Assembly (NCBI GenBank): GCA_029263395.1
Contig: JAJCXO010000135.1
Span: 1 to 48,122 of the forward strand
Direction: 5' to 3'
Origin: Acidobacteriota bacterium
Lineage (GTDB): Bacteria > Acidobacteriota > Thermoanaerobaculia > Multivoradales > J023
DNA length: 48,122 nucleotides
In this document: positions 8,682-14,572 of the stretch, piece by piece
Numbering within the stretch: position 1 is the first letter of the stretch
Layout of the letters: each line of letters begins with the position of its first letter
Translations under genes and position numbers: made by a program
Notes under the pieces: generated by a model
Seen by the model: only the letters and a program-made list of their open reading frames with translations
Database searches by the model: none
Told to the model about the DNA's origin: nothing

Positions 8682-9752
8682 TTGGATCTCGGCTCACGAT
8701 TGACGGTGGTTGTCGGCTCGGGGGGCGTCGGCAAGACGACGCTGGCGGCGGCCCTCGGTCTACGCTCGGCGGCGGCTGGGTTCGACACCCTGGTGATGAC
8801 TTTCGATCCGTCGCGACGTCTCAAGGATGCGCTCGGCATTGGCGACGCAGAGGGTAACCAGGAGGTGGTGGTTGCGGGTACCGAAGGACGTCTCCACGCC
8901 AGTCTGCTGGACGCACGGGCAACCTTTGATGGCCTGGTCGCCCGCTACGCCGAGGATGACGAGGCTCGTCGCAGAATTGCGAACAACCCCTACTATCATC
9001 ACCTGGCCGGACATCTTGGTGGAATCCTTGAGTACATGGCAGTGGAGCGATTGTTCGAAGTGGCATCCTCGGGTCGTTATGCTCGAATCATCCTCGACAC
9101 ACCGCCCACCACGCAGGCGATCGATTTTCTAGAAGCGCCGACCAGGATTGTCGACTTCCTGGACAGCGGCGCTCTCAAGATTGCACTAGCGCCCTGGTTC
9201 GATCCGAATGGGGAACTGCGGGCGACTTCACGGTTGGGGTTTGTCGGGCGTGGGTTGGAACGGTTCCTCGATCGTGTAGTCGGCATGCAACTGCTGCGCG
9301 ATATGTCCGAATTCTTCCGGGCCTTCGGTCCACTGTTTGATGGCTTTCGCGGCCGTGCCAGCGAGACCGAGACCTTACTCGCGAGTGCCGAGACTCGCTT
9401 TGTGTTGGTGACCGGGGCCGGCGAAGACCGTATCCCGGATACGTTGTTTTTTGCCCGCAAGCTCGATGAAGCGGGTTATCAACTCGGTTCAGTGGTGGTC
9501 AATCGTGTACACCCGGACGTTGGGAGCGGTGTCGCGGAAAGTGAGATGTCCGAAGGGCAGCGCCTGTTTCAGTGGTTGGGAGATAGACATCGACGAGGGT
9601 TGGCTACTCTGCGGGGCCTGCTGAAACCCGAGCTGCCCTTGTTGGCGATGCCTCTAGCCGGTGACGAGCTGACCGATCTCGAGTCCCTCGATGGTCTCGG
9701 CCGCGAGCTCGAACAACGATGGCTTGCCGCGCTGCGACATCCGACCTCGTAG
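8682..9752 (+). CDS. ArsA/GET3-type ATPase, second of a pair
   Basis: 356 residues from a TTG start at 8682, chosen because GGAGG sits 9 bases upstream and the Walker motif follows at once. The longer in-frame extension from 8544 would overlap the preceding gene by 137 bp and reads as random. Walker A is VGSGGVGKTT (residues ~11-20), followed by FDPSRRLKDALG, the ArsA/GET3 switch-type motif. IILDTPPTTQAIDFLEAPTR matches the switch II/Walker B region of this family. No metal-binding CxxC is seen. Tandem, non-fused ArsA genes mirror the two halves (A1, A2) of classical ArsA. Likely a cytoplasmic ATP-driven targeting or chaperone factor; client unknown. Confidence 0.82.
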   Translation: MDLGSRLTVVVGSGGVGKTTLAAALGLRSAAAGFDTLVMTFDPSRRLKDALGIGDAEGNQEVVVAGTEGRLHASLLDARATFDGLVARYAEDDEARRRIANNPYYHHLAGHLGGILEYMAVERLFEVASSGRYARIILDTPPTTQAIDFLEAPTRIVDFLDSGALKIALAPWFDPNGELRATSRLGFVGRGLERFLDRVVGMQLLRDMSEFFRAFGPLFDGFRGRASETETLLASAETRFVLVTGAGEDRIPDTLFFARKLDEAGYQLGSVVVNRVHPDVGSGVAESEMSEGQRLFQWLGDRHRRGLATLRGLLKPELPLLAMPLAGDELTDLESLDGLGRELEQRWLAALRHPTS

Positions 9753-9868
9753 CACCTGCTGCACTGCAGCACATCCTGTTCTGCCGCAGCGCAGCGTCGA
9801 GGCTCGACCGTCTGCCTGAGATCGAATCAACTCGCCGTTTACCATAGGCTTAAGGCGCTGTGCGCTTA

Positions 9869-9885
9869 TTGCCGCATCACGGCAA
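9869..9885. promoter_or_regulatory. Putative PhaR operator 1
   Basis: TTGCCGCATCACGGCAA is a perfect 6-bp inverted repeat (TTGCCG/CGGCAA) around 5 bases. It lies 9 bp upstream of the -35 hexamer of the phaR promoter. PhaR proteins of other bacteria bind TGC/GCA-rich inverted repeats near phasin and phaR promoters, which fits. It is the best of three copies. Confidence 0.6.
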
Positions 9886-9893
9886 AAAAGTCC

Positions 9894-9922
9894 TTGACAG
9901 TTTTGCCGCACTGCGGTATTTT
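9894..9922 (+). promoter_or_regulatory. Sigma-70-type promoter of phaR
   Basis: A consensus -35 TTGACA (9894-9899), 17-bp spacer and -10 TATTTT (9917-9922) lie 131 bp upstream of the phaR start. The spacer is almost filled by operator 2 (9903-9919), so a bound repressor would block RNA polymerase. The implied leader contains a small perfect hairpin, GCTCTC/GAGAGC at 10011-10025, before the Shine-Dalgarno site. Confidence 0.7.
9903..9919. promoter_or_regulatory. Putative PhaR operator 2, between -35 and -10
   Basis: TTGCCGCACTGCGGTAT is an imperfect copy of the TTGCCG-N5-CGGCAA palindrome. It covers the promoter spacer and the first three bases of the -10 hexamer. Its centre is 34 bp from operator 1 and 30 bp from operator 3, about three helical turns in each case, so cooperative binding on one face of the DNA is possible. 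Confidence 0.55.
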
Positions 9923-9932
9923 AGTTTTGTTG

Positions 9933-9949
9933 ACGCCGCAGTACGGCAA
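9933..9949. promoter_or_regulatory. Putative PhaR operator 3, downstream of -10
   Basis: ACGCCGCAGTACGGCAA retains a perfect right arm (CGGCAA) and four bases of the left arm of the palindrome. It starts 11 bp after the -10 hexamer, near or just after the expected transcription start, a typical repressor position. Less regular GC(A/T)GC palindromes also occur at about 9757-9771, before operator 1. Confidence 0.5.
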
Positions 9950-10053
9950 TCAGCGGCGACCCGGAAGAGTTGCGAGCTAGAAACTCCGCGAGCTTCCACA
10001 CCTTGAACCAGCTCTCTAGGAGAGCGTCTCTGGTCGAGCGCCAGGAGGTAAGC

Positions 10054-10620
10054 ATGATTCGAATCATCAAGCGGTACGAGAGTCGCAAGCTTTACGATAC
10101 CGAAGAGAGCCGTTACGTTGCCCTCGAGGACATCGCAAAATGGGTACGAGGCGGGCAGGAGGTCAAAGTGATCGACAACGCATCGTCAGCGGACGTCACA
10201 GCGCAGATCCTGACCCAAATCATTCTCGACGAAGGCAAACGTGGCACCTCGTTTTTGCCGTCGGAACTGCTTCACGACTTGGTCCGTGCCGGCGAGAAGG
10301 CGGTTGCGACCAGCGTCGAACGAGTCCAGGGCAAGGTCGATCGCTTGGTGCAGGCGTCGATGGACCGGCTAGCGCCTGTCCGTCAGGCGAGAGAAGAGAT
10401 GGGGCACCTGCGGGAGCGGCTCAGCGAACTCGAGCAGACGTTGACTAGCCTGGAGGATGAAACTGTGAAGGTGGCGCCCAAGGCGGCTAGCAGTGCGTCG
10501 ACGGCTCGCAAACCAGCCGCCCGCAAGTCGACTGCTCGCAAACCGGCTGCTCGCAAGCCGGCTGCTCGTAAACCAGTGGCCAAGAAGGCGACCGCTACCG
10601 ATAGCGGTTCGGCTAACTGA
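10054..10620 (+). CDS. phaR: PHA synthesis regulator PhaR with Lys/Ala-rich tail
   Basis: 188 residues. Residues 1-62 (IIKRYESRKLYDTEESRYV, then a VRGGQEVKVID block) form the PHB/PHA accumulation regulator DNA-binding domain. Residues ~63-150 are helical with a coiled-coil-like stretch (LRERLSELEQTLTSLED). The tail from ~165 is a run of ARKPA/ARKSTARKPA units like histone H1 or AlgP tails, unusual for PhaR. ATG 10054 is chosen because AGGAGG lies 5 bases upstream; the longer in-frame start at 9970 lacks this. PhaR represses phasin and its own genes and is released by binding nascent PHA; the operators upstream support autoregulation. The first phasin starts 72 bp downstream. Confidence 0.9.
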   Translation: MIRIIKRYESRKLYDTEESRYVALEDIAKWVRGGQEVKVIDNASSADVTAQILTQIILDEGKRGTSFLPSELLHDLVRAGEKAVATSVERVQGKVDRLVQASMDRLAPVRQAREEMGHLRERLSELEQTLTSLEDETVKVAPKAASSASTARKPAARKSTARKPAARKPAARKPVAKKATATDSGSAN

Positions 10621-10692
10621 TCAGGCTTTGAAAGCAACAGGTTTGAACGCAACATTACCAACCCGAATGGGGTTGTTTGGAGGATAAAGGCA

Positions 10693-11094
10693 ATGAACAC
10701 CGAGGTGAAAGAGTCCAGCGACGAGAGGGCCTTGTGGGCTCCAGTGCAGAATCTGGGCCGCGGTATGCGAGGTGTCGGCCGCAACGTGTGGCTGGCTAGC
10801 CTCGGCGCTCTCGACACGGTGGATGAACGCAGCAGAGGGCTGTTCTCTGATCTTGTCGGCCGCGGCGAGCAGTTCGAGAAGCGTGAACGGCCGATCCTGG
10901 GGGCTCGAGTCAACAGGATGAACGCCCGCGTCGAAGCGATGCGCCACCGAATGGAGCAGGATGTCGAATCGACCCTGGGGCGAACGTTGCAGCGTTTCGG
11001 AGTTCCCGATCGCAGCTCGGTCCATCAGTTGATCGACCGAGTCGAGCAACTGACGCGGGAAGTTGAAGGTCTGAAGACCCAATCCCCGTCGTAA
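10693..11094 (+). CDS. Phasin / poly granule-associated protein
   Basis: 133 residues. The N-terminal part contains RNVWLASLGALDTVDERSRG, the amphipathic signature of PhaI/PhaF-type granule proteins. The C-terminal part is a heptad-like helix (SVHQLIDRVEQLTREVEGL) preceded by the family motif FGVPDRS. It lacks the Lys/Ala tail of the next gene. Likely role: coating PHA granules and controlling their size. GGAGG lies 9 bases before the ATG. It is probably co-transcribed with phaR. It is a paralogue of the 11223 protein. Confidence 0.82.
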   Translation: MNTEVKESSDERALWAPVQNLGRGMRGVGRNVWLASLGALDTVDERSRGLFSDLVGRGEQFEKRERPILGARVNRMNARVEAMRHRMEQDVESTLGRTLQRFGVPDRSSVHQLIDRVEQLTREVEGLKTQSPS

Positions 11095-11222
11095 GTGATC
11101 TAGTGCGGTGTTTGATTAGAACCTTTCGAATATTTCTTGGAAATAGTGGAAGGGAATATGCAAACAGGGCACTGAACACATCTCATCTACTCAATCAACG
11201 ATAAGAACACAGGAACAAAACC

Positions 11223-11714
11223 ATGAGCGATAAAAAAGACTTCCCTTCTGATGTCAAAGACAGTGCCCACAAAATCTGGCTGGCGGGTCTCGGCGCCCTT
11301 TCTGCAGCTGAAGAAGAAGGCTCCAAGCTCTTCAAGAACCTTGTCGAGCGCGGTGCAAGTTTCGAGAACCGTGGTCGCGAGGCTTATGACGAGGTCAAAG
11401 ACAACGTCAAAGAAACGGTCGACAGCGCGGCTGACGAAGCCAAGCAACGTGTGGGCGGAACCTGGGGCAAGGTCGAAGAGCGGTTGGATGACGCGGTGAC
11501 CGCGGCACTCGGTCGACTCGGCGTGCCTAGCCGAGACGAGATCGCAACGTTGACCCGTCGGGTAGAGGAGCTCACCGCCGTCGTCGAGCAGTTGAAGCCG
11601 GCGAAGAAGGCGTCAGGGGCCCGTTCCAAAACGGCTACTGCCAAGACGGCTTCCGCCAAGACGGCTTCCGCCAAGGCCGCCGTCAAAAAGGACGCCGAGT
11701 CGGCAGCCAACTGA
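11223..11714 (+). CDS. PhaF-like phasin with repetitive basic tail
   Basis: 163 residues. AHKIWLAGLGALSAAEEEG (from residue ~15) and LGVPSRDEIATLTRRVEELT are hallmark blocks of the poly(hydroxyalkanoate) granule-associated family. Between them is an amphipathic helix rich in Asp, Glu and Lys. Residues ~130-158 repeat AKTAS/AKTAT units (15-bp DNA repeat at about 11637-11685), a short version of the histone-like tail of Pseudomonas PhaF, which binds nucleoid DNA and helps segregate granules. A 128-bp gap precedes it, so it may have its own promoter. The patatin gene follows after 26 bp. Confidence 0.87.
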   Translation: MSDKKDFPSDVKDSAHKIWLAGLGALSAAEEEGSKLFKNLVERGASFENRGREAYDEVKDNVKETVDSAADEAKQRVGGTWGKVEERLDDAVTAALGRLGVPSRDEIATLTRRVEELTAVVEQLKPAKKASGARSKTATAKTASAKTASAKAAVKKDAESAAN

Positions 11715-11740
11715 TCTTCTAATTCTTCGAGGAGCCAGCG

Positions 11741-13039
11741 ATGCAGAATTCCTCCCAAAGTAGCGCGCTGGCTCCTCCGATCGGGCTAGCGCTCGCCGGC
11801 GGTGCCCCCGGCGGTGCAATTTACGAGATCGGAGCCATGCGGGCTCTCGACGAAGCCATTGATGGTTTCGATTTGACACAGTGTGGTGTTTTTGTCGGAG
11901 TCAGCGCGGGTGCTTTTTTGGCCGCCTGCCTAGCCAATGGCCTGCGAACCGACCAGCAGGTCCGAGCGATCGTCAAACGTGAGCCCGATGAGCATCCCTT
12001 CCGGCCGGAGATCTTCTTCAATCCGGCGGTCAAAGAGATCACTAAACGACTGTTGCAGGCGCCGAGGCTCCTCGGCGGCGCACTGACCGCCTATGTGACC
12101 CGGAAAGAGAAGCGGCTGGTCGATGCATTGACCGTCCTCGGGCGTAGCCTTCCGGTCGGTATATTCGACAACGATCCAGTACGGGACTACGTCGCTCGTA
12201 TTTTCTCGATCAAAGGGCGGACCGACGATTTTCAGCAGTTGGCGAGCAAGCTGACTGTTGTCACCACTGATCTCGAGTCCGGCGAATCGATGCGGTTTGG
12301 TTACCTGGGATGGCCTCACGCGCCGATCTCGGTCGCGGTGCAGGCGTCGACCGCACTGCCAGGGCTTTATCCGCCGGTGGAAATCAACGGGCGTCATTAT
12401 GTCGACGGCATTTTGCTCAAGACGATGCATGCCTCGGTGGCCCTCGAAGCCGGCGCGGAGCTGGTGTTTTGCATCAACCCACTAGTCCCAGTCGACACTC
12501 GGAGCGCAGTGCAGCAGAATCTCCTGCGGCAAGCTCCGGTTTCACGACGGGGGCTTCCGGCAGTGTTATCGCAAGCCGTTCGGACTATGATCCACTCGCG
12601 GATGAGCCTTGGGATGCGCGCCTACGACAACGCATATCCCGATGCCGACATACTCCTGATCGAGCCTCCCCGTGACGATTATGAGGATTTTTTCTCCAAC
12701 ATCTTCAGCTTCTCATCACGGCGAGCGGTGGTTGCGCATGCTTTCGACGCAACTCGACGGAGCCTCTTGGCGCGGCGAGAGTCGATCGAACCGATGCTCG
12801 CCAGACACGGCCTACGCTTGAATGTAGACTTTCTACATGATGAGCAATCGGACGTTTGGAGCAGTGTCGGCCTACCGGAATTCTCTCGGCTGGAGACGCA
12901 GGATGCAGAGCACGATAAGATGTCGAAGATGACGCCTGAGGGGGCCGATTTAGATTTGCGACACGATCTCGAGGCGGTGTTGGAACGAGTCGAACGAATA
13001 GCGGTCGAGAGGAAGACAGAGCTTTCACATTCGCCATGA
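11741..13039 (+). CDS. Patatin-like phospholipase/esterase, possible PHA-granule hydrolase
   Basis: 432 residues. LALAGGAPGGAIYEIGAMRAL (residues ~17-36) is the patatin oxyanion region, here with GGAPGGA instead of the usual GGxRG. GVSAG places the nucleophile at Ser55, and HYVDG places the catalytic Asp at Asp222, so the Ser-Asp dyad is intact. No signal peptide is seen. GAGGAG precedes the ATG. Patatin-fold proteins include intracellular PHA depolymerases and granule-associated lipases. With phaR and two phasins upstream, a granule-surface hydrolase is my preferred reading, but a phospholipase cannot be excluded. The next gene overlaps its stop by 4 bases (ATGA). Confidence 0.8.
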   Translation: MQNSSQSSALAPPIGLALAGGAPGGAIYEIGAMRALDEAIDGFDLTQCGVFVGVSAGAFLAACLANGLRTDQQVRAIVKREPDEHPFRPEIFFNPAVKEITKRLLQAPRLLGGALTAYVTRKEKRLVDALTVLGRSLPVGIFDNDPVRDYVARIFSIKGRTDDFQQLASKLTVVTTDLESGESMRFGYLGWPHAPISVAVQASTALPGLYPPVEINGRHYVDGILLKTMHASVALEAGAELVFCINPLVPVDTRSAVQQNLLRQAPVSRRGLPAVLSQAVRTMIHSRMSLGMRAYDNAYPDADILLIEPPRDDYEDFFSNIFSFSSRRAVVAHAFDATRRSLLARRESIEPMLARHGLRLNVDFLHDEQSDVWSSVGLPEFSRLETQDAEHDKMSKMTPEGADLDLRHDLEAVLERVERIAVERKTELSHSP

Positions 13040-14568
13040 TCCGCCGTTTGAGTAGGGAAGGGGTTCGGCTTCATCTTTTTGCGCTGTGGGTGCTTACGGT
13101 GCTCGGCGCGGGGTCGACGAATGCGAGTGAGCTGACCGGGGCCGCTTGGTGGATCCAGCAAGAAGCGATCGATCCTGCCTTCGTTACAGAATACGAGCAG
13201 TCCAGCCGCGAGTTCTTCAAGGCGGTCAGCTCTTCTGTGGGCTCTGAAATTTATGCTCTGCGCGGCAAAAATTCGGTCTACACTTATTTGGCGACAGGGC
13301 CGGCAGCAGCTCTGGCGACATTACAACAGCTGGGACGAGGCCGGGCTCAAGGACTGATGCAGCGCGGCTTGATCGTTCCAAACTCGCGCCGAGATTGGGC
13401 CGTCGTCGAATGGCCTAGCCTGTCGCAACCTCCGTCCAGCAAGCCTGAAGATGTGGTCTTCTATCGACTTTCGTTCCACTACCAGGTGGCTTCGGACCAA
13501 GATTGCGCTCGTCGAGGCTTGCAAGTTGTAGGCGATCTCAGCCGCGAGTTGAACAGTGGCTTCAGCGCGTTTCGTGCGTCGCCAGAGAGCGGTTTGACTT
13601 TTTATGTTGTGGGAGAAGGCGCCCGAAGCCGGGATGGTTTTATCGCGTTGGCAGATCTGCAGCGCTCGATAAACGATAGTGGCGAGGCGGAGGACAACCA
13701 GGGTGACAGCTCTACGATGGTGGTTGTCGAGGGTGTGGTCTACCCTGAATTGTCATTTCCTGGCGATAGGACTCTGGCGGATGCGATGTGGTCATCGATC
13801 AACGCTCAACCCAGAACTCCTGCAGCCTCGGCTCGTCAGCGACGTCGGGCTAGGTCACAAGACCGTGCTGCGGATAGCCAACCTGTTGACGACGATTCAA
13901 GCCTATCGACTGCGAAGGAAACAAGTGCGGCGGTTTCGACGAAGGACAAATTCCAGCCAGAAACCGGTCGTCAGGAAGGTGCGGGTATCGTACCGAGGGA
14001 GCCTTTTCCGCTGCCTTCCCAGGCAGAACCCAAGAGATCCGAACAGGCGAGCCAACCCCGCGGCGTTGTACCCTTGGAACCACTTCCGCACGAGCCCGGT
14101 CCTGACGAGCCTGATCCTGACTGGCTTGATCCTGACCAGCCTGATCCTGACAAGATACAGTCGAGCGAGACACCTAGAGAGGAAGAAGGCTCGAAACTTC
14201 CAGGGCCCGGACTGAGTCTCGATGATATCGAGTTGACACTACAGGCGTGGGCACTCGCCTGGTCCGAACAACGAGTCGACCACTATCTCGGGTTCTATTC
14301 AGACCGGTTTCAGCCGACGGAAGACCGAGACTTGGAGGAGTGGGTGGCCTGGCGCCGAGTTCGAGTCTCCAGCCCATCCAAGATTGAGGTTTCACTCGAT
14401 AGCTTGGCGGTCAAGTCGGAAGCTTCCGAGACGGTGCAGGCCGAGTTTGTCCAAACCTACGCATCGAATAGCTATCGTGACACGGTCCGTAAGCGGCTGG
14501 AGCTAGTGTACGAAAACGGAGCCTGGAGGATCATTGACGAACGGGTGATCCCCGGCGAGGACAACTGA
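13036..14568 (+). CDS. Exported protein with Pro/Asp-rich linker and C-terminal NTF2-like domain
   Basis: 510 residues. An N-terminal hydrophobic signal (LHLFALWVLTVLGAG, residues ~14-28) is followed by an unrecognised domain to about residue 225. A low-complexity, charged linker of ~170 residues comes next, with Pro-Asp-rich repeats around residues 355-375. The last ~115 residues (LQAWALAWSEQRVDHYLGFY ... ENGAWRIIDERV) match the NTF2-like fold seen at the end of many periplasmic proteins. The start overlaps the patatin stop (ATGA), so translation is coupled. It may interact with the envelope; function unknown. The 3' end is only 4 bp from the convergent GGDEF/EAL gene. Confidence 0.7.
   Translation: MIRRLSREGVRLHLFALWVLTVLGAGSTNASELTGAAWWIQQEAIDPAFVTEYEQSSREFFKAVSSSVGSEIYALRGKNSVYTYLATGPAAALATLQQLGRGRAQGLMQRGLIVPNSRRDWAVVEWPSLSQPPSSKPEDVVFYRLSFHYQVASDQDCARRGLQVVGDLSRELNSGFSAFRASPESGLTFYVVGEGARSRDGFIALADLQRSINDSGEAEDNQGDSSTMVVVEGVVYPELSFPGDRTLADAMWSSINAQPRTPAASARQRRRARSQDRAADSQPVDDDSSLSTAKETSAAVSTKDKFQPETGRQEGAGIVPREPFPLPSQAEPKRSEQASQPRGVVPLEPLPHEPGPDEPDPDWLDPDQPDPDKIQSSETPREEEGSKLPGPGLSLDDIELTLQAWALAWSEQRVDHYLGFYSDRFQPTEDRDLEEWVAWRRVRVSSPSKIEVSLDSLAVKSEASETVQAEFVQTYASNSYRDTVRKRLELVYENGAWRIIDERVIPGEDN
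14100..14153 (+). repeat. In-frame CCTGATCCTGAC repeat
   Basis: Imperfect direct repeats of TGA(T/C)CCTGAC(N)AGC type, 15-18 bp apart, encode PDEPDPDWLDPDQPDPD within the linker of the 13036 protein. The unit resembles the CTGACC array at window position 1-48, which suggests the same slippage-prone motif is present elsewhere in the genome. Confidence 0.7.
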
Positions 14569-14572
14569 GCGT

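Noticed and set aside
7796-9752. Arsenite efflux ATPase (arsA)
   Set aside because: No arsenite-binding cysteines, no arsB/arsR/arsD nearby, and the neighbours are PHA-granule genes.
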